DNA of 64,000 bases from contig CM026573.1 in NCBI GenBank assembly GCA_015143295.1, positions 6,126,434 through 6,190,433 on the forward strand, in the 5' to 3' direction. This DNA comes from Tetracentron sinense (taxonomy: Eukaryota > Streptophyta > Magnoliopsida > Trochodendrales > Trochodendraceae). Position numbers and translations under genes: made by a program. Positions within the stretch are counted from its first letter, which is position 1, and each line of letters opens with the position of its first letter. Below are positions 46,496 to 57,180 of the stretch, in pieces. Below the pieces are notes generated by a model, which ran no database searches, had not been told where the DNA came from, and saw only the letters and a list, made by a program, of their open reading frames with translations.

Positions 46496-46660
46496 ACATG
46501 ATAAAGAAATACTATAGTTAGTGTTCTCTAGGGTAGGCTTTAATGGGGCGTGATAAGTTTTAATTTGATTGAATGGGTCGGGTGATTATGTATCTATCTT
46601 ACATTATTTAAGTCAACGAAGCATTTAACATGATTTAAATAAAATATTTAATACAATTAC

Positions 46661-46684
46661 AATAATAATAATAATAATAATAAT
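46661..46684. repeat. (AAT)n microsatellite
   Basis: About eight AAT units. Confidence 0.95.
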
Positions 46685-47493
46685 ATAATTACTACTGCTT
46701 TTTTTTTAAAGATTATTCTGACTTTGGGAATACCCCTACCTGTTTTTAAAAAAATTATAATTTACCTTTCTTTTTGAATTTCCCTACATGTGTTTTTAAG
46801 TTTATTAATATTCTTTCCTTTGCAATACTCTTATGGAGATCTGACATTGTGTTTAAGGAGTATCAAGCCCAATCTTCTTGTCAATTTTACTACACACGAT
46901 AACTAACCTTTGATCATGATCATTCCATTTGTGACCTATTTTCTTCTTCTTTGATTTGTCTCTGTAATCATGATATAAATTAGAAAAAAATGAATATATC
47001 CAAAATACTCAAGTTCTTGTGGTTTCGTATTTTTTTAATAGATACTTCTAATTTTTATTTAAACATATTAAATTCATGGTTGGTCATACAACTAGATATT
47101 GGCCAAAAAAAAATTGATGACCAAGGACAAGTTATTGATTTTTGGCCACTTTTTTTATTTTGTTAATAGGCATTCATTCATTCAAGAAGATTGAGAAACC
47201 AGTACAAAGGTATCCTGATTATCCCTTTGAGGAAGGATCAACGGAGGAGAGAGCCTGATACAGGGAAGAGCGGCTAATGCATATGCATATGCATATAATT
47301 TTATCATGCCATGTGACATAAAACAAGTGTCCACGGAGCAATTCGCACATGTTTTTTTGTCTGTTGTGTGAAAGTCATGCACAAATCTTGTGTGCTACAT
47401 GTGAGGGGGGATATAAAACCTTACCCCGACCCAAAAAAAATAAAAAATAAAAACACTCATTTTATGTAAAGAGATGACTTATATAGTATTAGC
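46685..47493. other. intergenic, unassigned
   Basis: AT-rich with short A/T runs. No coding domain or paired repeat ends recognised. Confidence 0.45.
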
Positions 47494-47742
47494 AGGGACG
47501 GAGCTAGGGACAAGGATGGCAATTGCCCCTTACACTTAAAAAAAAAAAATACTATATTATATAATTATTTAATAGGGTACAACTATGAGGAAGGAGGTAA
47601 TTGCCACAAACTCAATTTGTTTTTAAATACTATGGTATTTAACAGGGTATAACCATGAGACAAGGGGTAGTTGCCTCTTAAATAAGAAAAAAACAATACG
47701 CTGTGATATTTACGAAATATATACAGATGAGATGACCGATGA
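47494..47742 (+). mobile_element. second copy of the element with internal 90-bp repeat, truncated
   Basis: Begins GGACGGAGCTAGGGACAAGG and has about three units with GGGTACAACTATGAGG and GGGTATAACCATGAGACAAG. It is cut off where the LINE A tail (T run 47743-47753) begins. Confidence 0.6.
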
Positions 47743-48610
47743 TTTTTTTTTTTAGGGTTAAAAGATATCCTTTTAGTCAAAATCTTGCACAATTACATGG
47801 GAAGGCATCCTTCCATCAGGCGGTCGATCCCCCAATGGAAGTTAAAAGAATAAGAAGACATTCTGCTAATGTTGGCATTGAGGGCCTCTTGGGCGTGATA
47901 GTGAGCTGCAAAGTTTGCTTTCCGGTATGTGAGACGGAAAACCACATTCCTACATTGTGTTCGAAGAGTTTGAATATCGGAAAGGATCGCATGGATCTCT
48001 CAGTGATGTCGTGGGTGATTCGCTGAGATTGAGTCTAAAATTTCCCTGGAATCCGACTCGATAATAACTTTCGGCCAACCATTGGCAATTACCATTTTGA
48101 GCCCCAAGCATATGGCCTTGGCCTCAGCAATGCGGCTGCTTCCACCATTCAGCGGCTTTTGAAGGAACTTTAAGATTTCTCATTCCGTGTTCCTAGATAT
48201 CAAACTTGCTCCTGCTGCCACTTGAGATGCGAGAGTCGTGCCATCAACATTTATTTTGATCCAATCACTATCTGGGGGTTCCCATCTGGTCATGCGGGTG
48301 ACTCAATCAAAGTTGTTGGTACTAATTGGATTTCCCAGTATAAACCTTTCAAGATTGTGGACTGTGGTTATTGGGTTTGGGTGGACTCCTTGAAAAATTA
48401 CCTCATTTCGGAGCTTCCAAATGAACCATAGCATAGAGCAAATCCGGATAGCTAAAGATTTATCCCATTTGCCGAACTCCAAGTGACGAGCCCACTGATT
48501 CCACCAAGAGTTAAAAGGCTAATAAGCAAGAGGAGGAAGAAGATGAAGGTTAAGTCGGGAGTCAAACCATATGCTAAGAGAAGAAGGGCATTTGAGGAAT
48601 AGGTGAGTGA
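47743..48610 (-). pseudogene. L1-type LINE 3' relic with RNase H domain
   Basis: The T run at 47743-47753 is the poly(A) tail of a minus-strand insertion. On the minus strand 48440-48340 reads FIWKLRNEVIF, the end of a zf-RVT region. 48290-48010 then reads a plant LINE-type RNase H: WIKINVDGTT, RIAEAKAICLGLKM and KVIIESDSREILDSI. At least two stops interrupt it. The intact LINE at 16-20 kb lacks this domain, so the two are different lineages. Confidence 0.8.
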
Positions 48611-48726
48611 TAGTTAGTCCCTAAAAACATTAATTTGTGTGTCACAATGTAAGTAGATCACAAATCCTCTAGGCAGAGCTATATATCATTTTTAGTGTAC
48701 AATTTATAGATACCAATAAAAAGAGC

Positions 48727-48897
48727 AGTCTAAGGGCACTCCCAAATCCTAACAGTCTATAGTTAACTACTAAGAGTCATAATTTGGCTTAGCTTAGCTT
48801 ATTTTGTCTTTTGTAATGTCACAACAGTTCTAATCTTGACTCTTAAATAATTGAATTTAAAAAGTTTGAATTGAGAGGATATTTGTGAGTACCCCTA
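48727..48897. mobile_element. MITE, family of 42236-42442
   Basis: The left end AGTCTAAGGGCACTCCC and right end GTGAGTACCCCTA, and interior words such as TTAACTACTAAGAGTCA, match the MITE at 42236-42442. Confidence 0.65.
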
Positions 48898-49099
48898 ATT
48901 ACACCCACCAAAAATTAGAGAAATGCTAGCTCTACTCTCAAGCCTTTCTTACTCTCAGCTTCCACCAACCACTTGTTTTTTTAAACAATAACAACCATTA
49001 AAAACGAGTTCGGATAGGCAACAATGCTTCTTGTTGTGCTATGCTTGAAAAATATGTGGGGCCAAAGGGGGCTTCAACACCCCTTAACTTTGGGGAAAA

Positions 49100-49490
49100 A
49101 AAAGATAGTTGGGACCGAGCTTTGGAAGCAGCAGGGAAAGCCGGGGGATTGGGGAATCTAGCCCCCCCCCCCCCCCCCCCCCCCCCAACACTTTTGAGGA
49201 GCGAAAGAAGAAAATGTTTGCCCGATTGGCGGTCCATGTCCCTCTTTTAACACCAAAAGTATGGTTAAGGTTCACTCACCCTTAGGGATAACTTAGTTTT
49301 TAGAAAAAGAAAATTAGTAAAATTAATTTGGTTAAGCTTAACCATAGTTAAAAGAGGGACAAAATGAGATGGCCCGTGAAATTGGACCTCAAGAAAAAGA
49401 ATAAAAAAAATTTGGGGGCTATGCCCCAAAACTCCCTACAACCACACCCCACTGTTAGCCTGCTGCCTGAAAATCCTGGCTCCGCCCTTG
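49100..49490. mobile_element. hAT-like non-autonomous element with inverted module
   Basis: The right end AATCCTGGCTCCGCCC (about 49468-49488) is of the GGGGCGGAGCC type. The interior holds CCTCTTTTAACACC and a matching GTTAAAAGAGGGAC arm (49242-49355). It includes the poly-C tract. The left end is not certain. Confidence 0.5.
49162..49186. repeat. poly-C tract, 25 bases
   Basis: Uninterrupted run of 25 C. Its length may be an assembly or sequencing estimate. The overlapping Gly- or Pro-rich open frames are by-products of this run. Confidence 0.95.
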
Positions 49491-50595
49491 GGCCCACCCA
49501 TTGTTGATATGAGATCTACCTTGTTGAATTCCGGCTCATGTTTTTTAGGCATAGTCGGACAACAAATGGAACAACGAGCGTTGTTGCCTATCTGAACTCG
49601 ATAAAAGCAATCTCTCATTGAGAAAGGAAAAAAAAGGACCGGTGGTTGGGGAGGCTGAGAGCAGAGGAGCAGGCTAGCATTCCTGTATTTGGAAGCCCGT
49701 TTAAAGACCGAGAAGGCGCATTCAGCCGTATGAGTAAATGACCCCCTTGCTTTTAGTTTTGAGTAAGTCAACTTATCCACACCTTCCTACCGAGGTCGTT
49801 GACTGACCCACCAAAGTACCTACGAGCCACATTACAGCCATTATCGAAGGGTCTCTTTATTTTTTTTGTTTTTTCTTAGTTAATGTCGAAAACATTTCCT
49901 CTATTTTTTGAGTTATAACCATGGTTAGTTCAAGGCAATAATCTAACCATGATTAGATACTCAAAACTATAAGTATAGGTTCGCTGTGGTATGCGATTCG
50001 TACTGTACTCTCTATCCTGTTGTATAGGAACGTTTAGAAGCAGAGTTTCTGAACAGGTCTGTTCAGATGCGTTCTTAGGGGCGAAAATCCCTACTTCTTC
50101 GTGCTTATGTTTGAATTTATGTTATTATTTCAGCTGAATTCTCGATTATTATTTTTTTAATTTTCGAATTAGTTAAGAAATACTTATTATTTTCGTGACT
50201 TTCACTCTCCTCTGGCTCCATTGATGCACTTCAAGATCAGTATATTTTATGATCCGTCTTCTTGTTCAGATCTCTCAAGAAGCTATAAATCCTCTTCCTT
50301 TTGTTTTCACTTTCAAGAAAATTCTCTATTGCTTTTGCTGAAAAATCGAAGGAAATTAAGAACTGCTTCTTCTCTGGCAATATAAACGATAAAGGTCTTA
50401 GTTTAGGTACTTCGCAAATCGATCGGATTTTTTGGGAAAAAAAATTGTTTCTTTATTTAAATGTGAGTGGATTTGAGCGATTGAGATCGTTTAATTTTAA
50501 AACTTTAATCATCTAATTAGGAAGAAAAGAAATGGTGTATTACAATTACGAAATCCTTCTTTCTTTTTGTAACTTCTGACATTTGCAGAGAAGAC
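49491..50595 (+). promoter_or_regulatory. carbonic anhydrase 5' region with leader intron
   Basis: An acceptor TTTGCAG ends at 50588, eight bases before the ATG codon's first base, so the 5' UTR is split by an intron. The leader exon is probably within 50220-50400, but donor and transcription start cannot be fixed. An in-frame transit peptide was not found in that exon, supporting a cytosolic product. Confidence 0.55.
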
Positions 50596-53500
50596 ATGGG
50601 GAATGATTCATACGAGGAGGCCATTGCAGGACTGAAAAAGCTTCTCAGGTACTGAAAACCTGCAGACGCGTTTTTAGTGGTTGATTTTGACTTCTCTACA
50701 CACTAATGCAATGTTTGGTTATTGAGAAAATAAGTGAAATAATGGAAAAAAAAAAAAAAATTTAGATTTCTAATACAAGTTTTAGTTGTGTTTTGTCCGA
50801 TCTATTTTTCTTTTCCATGTTTTTATTTATTTTCTCGGCAACCAAACAAACATAGGGTAAAGGACATGCCAATAATTCGGTGAGAAAAATGAGGAGAGTT
50901 CCGAGTGAGGAGAAGTCAAAATCATGAGGAAAAAATAAAAGACTTTTCACCTTTTCACACCACCTGTTGTTTGATGTATGGATGACGGAGACTACCTTTC
51001 TGGCTTCGCAAGAGACAATCCTTCATTTCCATTGGATTCAAAATGAAAATTCATGTCTTTTGTCCCACTCATCGTTTTATCATATCCTATAAGAGCGAGT
51101 CTGTTATGGGAGCGAGTCCTAGCTATTTTGGCCTGTGCCGGTTTTTTGTTATTATTTACTGTTTTCGAGTGCAGTGAGAAGGGAGATCTCGAAGGCGTCG
51201 TCGCTGGAAAAATCGAGCAGATAACGGCCGAGTTGCAATCGAACCATAGCAAAGCGTTTAACCCGGTCGAGAGGATTAAAACCGGGTTCATTCACTTCAA
51301 GAAAGAGAAATACGAGTAGGTGGTTATATTTTTCGTTGGCCTTTTGTCTTACTTTTTGACGGAAAATTCTCAAATGTTCTTTTACACCCTACCTCATGCT
51401 CCTGCTACAATGGTAGGGTGTGGCCTCTCTCAAGGGAGAGGTCTCGGGATCTAATCCCCTAAGTGATTGAGTTGCAAGAGCTCTGATCCTCAAGCTCCAC
51501 CTACTAACTGTAGGTAAATGATATTCAAAGCAAAAAAAAAAAAAAATGGCTTTGCTACGGACTGCCTAGGCCGAGACTTGATGGAGACCCTCCCGGTTAG
51601 CACGGGATTCTCGGCTATCATGAGTCCCAAGCTGCTTTTTTTTTCTTTTTCTTTAACACCTTTGAAACGGTGCTAGGCGAAACAATCTCAAGACATTCTC
51701 ATCCCAAACGGTTTTAGAAGCTTTATCCTTTTCAATATCACATAAATATCCTTTTTTTTTTTTTACCTTAGACAAAACGTTACAGCACTCTCACCTTCTA
51801 CCAACCACCTGTCTAATTTACAATGATTAAAGCACTCTCTCATGCAGAAGAATAGATGGTCCGTGGAGGCTAAGAATAGGACTAACACTCCTATAAAAAA
51901 CTTGTTCTCCTATAAAAAACTTGTTTTCGATAAAAATAATGAAGGGGCAGGAAATAATCAAATCATTTCTTGATGTTGTTTGTGTGCATTTTGCAGAAAG
52001 AATCCGGCATTGTATGCTGAACTTGCCAAGGGCCAGAGCCCCAAGGTAATGCATTGAATTATTCACTCACCCCATTTTTAAGAAAAACGATATAAAGGAC
52101 TAACGGGGTGATTTGGCTAGCCCTTCCCGTCCTCAATTCAATGGCATTTTGTTATTTTTGAATGATACCCGATTTCCTCACGATGTAACATGAGGATAGA
52201 ACTTATAAGTCTGTCTTGAACCTGGTTGAGCCATCTGTTCCAATAGTGGAGATTTTTTCCTTTTTAAAAAAATTAAATTGGGTCAACTAGGGTTAATGGG
52301 ACAGATGGCTTAAAGGCGTCAAGTGGGAGGAAAATCCTCCAACTTGATTGTGAGTAAATTCCGAGTGTTTTAAAAATGAGTAGTCCCAACTTTGAACTTT
52401 TGAAGGTTCCACCTGTATTAACTCCTAACAATATACTAAGAACAACTGGTCCTTGAATTTTGAAAATTTGAAGGTTACACCTGTATTGTAACAATATACT
52501 AATTAAGAACGACTAATCCTTGGACTTTGAACTTTTGAAGATTCCACACTGTGTTAACTACTAAAAATATACCAAGAAGTCTTCTTCATCAAAAAATCAT
52601 GTCATTAAGATTGCATTATTTTGTTTTTCCTTTCGTTCTTATCCAGTTAGGAAAGTGATTAAAAACTATTGGACAGCTCTTGATAGTAGGTACTCTTGGG
52701 AGTTATAAATCACTTCCGATCTAGTTAATACTGATTTTCTTAAACTAAATGCTGTGCAGTTTTTGGTGTTTGCATGCTCGGATTCCCGAGTGTGCCCTTC
52801 CCATGTTTTGGATTTCCAGCCGGGGGAGGCTTTCATGGTCCGAAACATCGCTAACATGGTCCCACCATATGACCAGGTAATTAACAAACAGTCTTTGCTA
52901 ATTTACATCTTGAATCTCTCATTAGTCTTACTTCACTGTTTTCTTTAGTCAATATTTTAATTACTAATTAGTAATCTTAATTTCCTCTGTTCATATGTTA
53001 TGGGGTTGTCTGCTGTTTCACAGACTAGATACTCCGGAGTTGGGGCTGCCATTGAATATGCTATGGTTCATCTCCAGGTGAATATAGACCTTTTTTTTTT
53101 GGATATTTCTATATTCAAGTTTTCTTTGCTTTTTCTTGTTCTTTATCAATAGAGATGCAGTCTGTTGGGGAAGACTTTGTGGTGGAAGCGCCATGATCAG
53201 TTCAAGTCATTAGGCCAGGTCCCACTCAACTGTTTATCATGTGATGTCTTCTTTGACCTCATATGCTAATGAAAAAAAATTATACTACGCTTATTTTATT
53301 TTTTAATAGGGCATAATCATGGCGTAAGAAGGACAATAGTCATCTAAAATTTTGAAAAAGAATATTTTTTATACCATGATATTTTATTATTTAACATGTC
53401 ATAATCATGGGGCAAGGGGGCAGTTGCCCCCATAAATGAGGAAAAACCATAGCCGTAGCATTTGTACAGAATGTATGGACGAGATGATCCATGAACTTAG

Positions 53501-56500
53501 TCCTCAAATATTTTTTTAGGGGGCTATACCTCCGAAACCCCATGAGATTTGGAATCCCCCCACACCCCTAAACCCATAATATTTTGTAGCTGCTTAATCA
53601 TTCTCCATAAATCCATCACCCATTACAAACATTATCAATCAACCATGGCATGCCCTTCCCCCAAAAAATCTTGGCTCTAGCCCTAATTATTGTGGTGGGA
53701 GGTTTTCTTCTCTCCCTTTTCTTTATAAGTCTACATATGATGCTGAGCTCCCCAATTTTAGTGTATAACAAAGTAACATGCATTGGAGAGATATTTCCGA
53801 ATACATATCTCACTTCATTACAAAATACTGTTGAATATGTATCCGCCAAAATACTATGCACTTTCTCTAAAGTACAAAGCATAAATATCAAGCAACAAAG
53901 TTTCACAATAGAGAAGAGAGAAGAAGACAAAAAAGCTTTATTGATAAAGTGAATAAACAAAAACAGCCACACCACCACTCTCACGTTTTCACCTCTCTCT
54001 ATATATAGAAATCAAAACACTTAAAGATAAGATAAGATAAGGTAAAGATAAAGACTCCTAAAAGATAACTATAAAAGACTCCTACTAAGATAAACTATTT
54101 TAACAATATCCACTCAAGGCTCTACTTATCTTATGGATAAGTTAGAGTTTGGTGATGACTCTTAACAAATACCACCATATTTACACTGAAAATGTGAAGT
54201 TTCACTACTTATAATGCTAAGTTCCTTTAAAAAATCTCTCCTCTATTTGGATTCGAATTTAAAATGAGATTATTCCACAGGTGAAGAATATTGTGGTCAT
54301 TGGACACAGCTGTTGTGGTGGGATAAAGGGGCTCATGTCAATCCCGGACGATGGGACCACTTCTTCGTAAGGCCTTATCTTGTAACATTATTAGTTATAA
54401 TTTATTTCAAGAGTATATACCAAAATTAAAACCTATAAGCACTCTCAATCAGCTCTTTGGCTTATCAAAACTCCCGAAGTTTGGTTCTCCATTTTTTTTA
54501 CTGTTCTTCTTATACTTTTTGAGCATTTATAAAGTGTAATGGAGGGGACAAAAATACTGTTTCTGTCCATCGTGATTGCACGTTCTTTACAGACATGTAA
54601 AAGTAGCTAAATGTTAGAAGATGAACATTTTTCAAATCGACTTCATGGTATAATATGTACTGATATCTTTGAGCTTTTAAATGGGGAAAGTTGAACTTTC
54701 TTCTTGTCCCATTTCTGTCCATTCAATTCAAGAACCACTTGCATATACCAGAAACAGTACTTATCACATAATAACCCCACCATATTTCATAGATAAGTCT
54801 CTACTTATTGTTTTCTTTAAATTGTAGAACTAAACTGTTTTTTGGTTAAGTCAAACAAGTTAAAAAGGAGAAAATGTGAAGAGAATAATACCAACTTTTG
54901 TTTGTCTGATTGGCATATCCAGTGACTTCATAGAAGACTGGGTCAAAATCGGTTTACCCGCCAAGGCCAAGGTGAAAGCAGAGTTCGGCAATTTACCTTT
55001 CCCGGAACAGTGCACACACTGCGAAAAGGTAAACCCATCCCCTCCTTTCTTTTATCTTTATTAACTAAGTATCAAGGTCAAAACACTGTATACTTAGGCA
55101 CTGGGGCGGAGGAGCCAGGATTCTCTTGCAGGGGGGCTAACAATGAGGGGTTCGGAGGCATAGGCCCCCAATTTTATTTTATGTTGCCAAGTTCATGAGT
55201 CATCGCGTCTTTTTAGAGCACATGTTCCCTAGCTCCGCCCCCTCTCCCAAGCTAAACCCTTAACAAAACAAAAAATCAATTTTTTTTCCAAATTTTGAGG
55301 CTTGTGGCTCCACCTAAATATTTAGGCATTCCCATTCTCATTAAACATTAATGACCCGAACAAGGAAAAGTTAAAGACACTTTTTAATGTACCACTTTCT
55401 ACTATTTTTCTTTTAAAATAAATAATGGTTGTGCGATTAAAGCTAGCATTTCCTTAGATATAAACATTACAATTATTTAGAATACAATGACATATGTGGC
55501 ACAACACCCAAGCTACCCAATAATGGATAGGTAGATAGAGATATGTTTCCCACCAATTTAATTAGATTAGCTACATGTAGGATGAGTCATGCCAGCAATT
55601 AACCGTATCAATGATTTATAATTTGCTTCATAAATATATATATTTTAATCATTTTGCAAATGGGTTGACCTTTTGGTCTCTTAACTGGGAGATCTGATAG
55701 GTGGGACTCAAGAATCGGTAGATTCCCCAGAACACCCCCTCAAGGAAATCTCAAGACCACACACCCTGGGAATAGCCCACTAATAGGTGTATCCCTTGCT
55801 AGGGGTGCACATGGGTACGGGTCAAACCGTGAACCGGACCGAACTGACCATCATGGTCCGGTTCGGTTCGGTTTTTGTAAAGGCTCGGCTAGGTTCTAGG
55901 TTGGGTTTTACTTAAACCGATTTTTTTCGATTCGGTTCGGTTCTGGTTTGTTTCAATTTGAAACCGAACCGAACTTAGAACCGAATGTGGAACCGTGAAC
56001 CGAACCGAATGTGGAGCCGATAACCGAAAACCGTATGAGAACCGAATCGTCAGTCCATCTCCACCTTTCTAGGAACCAACCCGTGGATAGAACCAAATGT
56101 GGAACCTGCGAACCGAACCAAACTAAGAACCAAATGTGGAGCCGAGAACCGAACACCTTATGAGAACCGAACCACCAGTCCGCCTCCACCTCTCTAGGAA
56201 CCAACCCGTGGGTAGAACCAAACCGAACCGAGGCTCTACGGTTCGGTTCTAGGTTGGTTTTTTTTCAAACCAAGGCTCTACGATTCGGTCCTGGGTTGGT
56301 TTTTTTAGAACTGAGAACCGACGGTTCGGTCCTAAAAATTCTTAGAACCAACCCAAACCGAACCGTGTGCACCCCTATCCATTCCTTAGGAAGGAGGTTC
56401 TGGGTTCCATTCCTGAGAGGGTGAGAGTGGGTTGCACTCTCCTTTAACTTAGAACAGATACTGACTTGCTAATCGGGGTTGCGGCCTAACCCTGTGCCTC

Positions 56501-57079
56501 ATACCAAAAAAAAGATATCTCAAGGCCATTTTAAGAATAGAAATAAAACATATTAGATAATCTTGATTTCCAATCGAAGCTATATTTCGGCAACTGAAAT
56601 TATGTATGAGCAATACATAACAGTACATAATGTGGGTAGGGGTGGCAATGGGCCGGGTCTGAGCTTGAATTTTTGGTATTTTTGAATAAGCCTGGTCTGA
56701 AGTCGGCCCGGTTGCTACCCCTATACGTGGGGTTTGTCCCATTGTCGAATGCATGCGATTTGTATGCTATGTGGCCCATTTAAAATTAAGTTGAATGCAA
56801 GGTTTCACTCAGGGATGATTCACAATATATTCTTACAAAAAAGGGGTTTGAATTTTGATTAGTTATAGATATTGTGATGTTGAACGTTTCTGTAATTGTA
56901 TAATTGTAATGCAGGAAGCAGTGAATGTATCGTTGGGCAACCTGCTTACGTATCCGTACGTGAGAAAAGCAATACTGGAAAAAACACTTGCTTTGAAGGG
57001 TGGACATTATGATTTTGTTAACGGATCTTTTGAGCTCTGGGGGCTTGAGTTTGGCCTTTCACCCTCTCTCTTTGTATGA
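50596..57079 (+). CDS. beta carbonic anhydrase, complete, cytosolic type
   Basis: Coding exons: 50596-50648, 51175-51315, 51997-52045, 52760-52876, 53024-53077, 54281-54366, 54923-55028, 56915-57079. All junctions are GT-AG and in phase, giving 771 nt, 256 aa. It interconverts CO2 and bicarbonate with an active-site zinc. CSDSR (exon 4) supplies the zinc-binding Cys and the conserved Asp-Arg pair; GHSCCGG (exon 6) supplies the zinc-binding His and second Cys. RNIANMVPP and [11 protein letters not shown] are family signatures; the C-terminus ([19 protein letters not shown]) is typical of plant beta-CAs. The start [17 protein letters not shown] resembles Arabidopsis beta-CA2 without a transit peptide, hence cytosolic (or membrane-associated, as reported for beta-CA4). 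The chloroplast isoforms carry an N-terminal extension absent here. Introns 2, 6 and 8 contain transposon copies. Confidence 0.95.
51388..51546 (+). mobile_element. SINE in carbonic anhydrase coding intron 1
   Basis: CTACAATGGTAGGGTGTGG (box A-like) and GGTCTCGGGATCTAATCCC (box B-like) are followed by a 3' end with about 15 A. Related to 29813-29935. Inserted between exons 50648 and 51175 is excluded; it lies after 51315, in the next intron. Confidence 0.7.
51891..51928. repeat. 19-bp direct repeat
   Basis: Two adjacent copies of CTCCTATAAAAAACTTGTT, in the intron just upstream of coding exon 3. Confidence 0.85.
52385..52580. repeat. tandem repeat, about three units of 65 bp
   Basis: Units share CTTTGAACTTTTGAAG, a CACCTGTATTAAC-like block and ACAATATACTAAG. 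Carbonic anhydrase intron between exons 52045 and 52760. Confidence 0.8.
53280..53690 (+). mobile_element. third copy of the element with internal repeat of about 90 bp
   Basis: About two units (GGGCATAATCATGGCG at 53310 and GTCATAATCATGGGGCAAGG at 53398) are followed by the shared right part with CCATAAATCCATCACCCAT and CTTGGCTCTAGCCC. It lies in the carbonic anhydrase intron between exons 53077 and 54281. Confidence 0.65.
55104..55246. mobile_element. short hAT-like MITE
   Basis: Ends CTGGGGCGGAGGAGCCAGG and CCCTAGCTCCGCCCC are inverted repeats. 143 bp, non-coding, in the last carbonic anhydrase intron. TSD not clear. Confidence 0.55.
55760..56513 (+). mobile_element. SINE split by a later MITE
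   Basis: The SINE consists of 55760-55799 and 56378-56513. Box A-like TAGCCCACTAATAGG precedes the insert; box B-like GGGTTCCATTCC and an A tail (56506-56513) follow it. Flanks ATCTCAAGACCA (55748-55759) and ATCTCAAGGCCA (56517-56528) form a 12-bp TSD with one difference. Lies in the last carbonic anhydrase intron. Confidence 0.8.
55800..56377. mobile_element. hAT-like MITE rich in CCGAACCGAAC
   Basis: Ends TAGGGGTGCACATGGG and CCGTGTGCACCCCTA are inverted repeats. The interior is a dense set of GGTTCGGTT / AACCGAACC words that can fold on each other. Flanks TCCCTTGC and TCCATTCC agree at six of eight positions, compatible with an old 8-bp TSD. It interrupts a SINE, so it is the younger insertion. 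Confidence 0.8.
56637..56725. mobile_element. 88-bp MITE
   Basis: GTAGGGGTGGCAATGGGCC at the left and GGCCCGGTTGCTACCCCTA at the right are inverted. Flanks AATGTGGG and TACGTGGG agree at six of eight positions. A half copy is at about 57868-57960. Confidence 0.7.
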
Positions 57080-57174
57080 GCATCATCCATAATCAGTGAC
57101 CCCACCTTTTTTATTTTCTATTTTATTTTTCTAAGTGTATGCTGTATTTGCTTTCATGAGCTGTAATAATTTGC

Positions 57175-57180
57175 AATAAA
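57175..57180 (+). terminator. poly(A) signal AATAAA of carbonic anhydrase
   Basis: The canonical hexamer lies 96 bp after the stop codon, in a T-rich 3' UTR. The position suits plant 3' end formation. Confidence 0.6.

Noticed and set aside
49041..49275. Gly- or Pro-rich open frames on both strands
   Set aside because: They exist only because of the 25-base poly-C run; no start context, domain or codon bias.
50301..50516. 71-codon frame as a transit peptide for the carbonic anhydrase
   Set aside because: It has no ATG start and no in-phase splice to exon 50596; the region is better read as 5' UTR.
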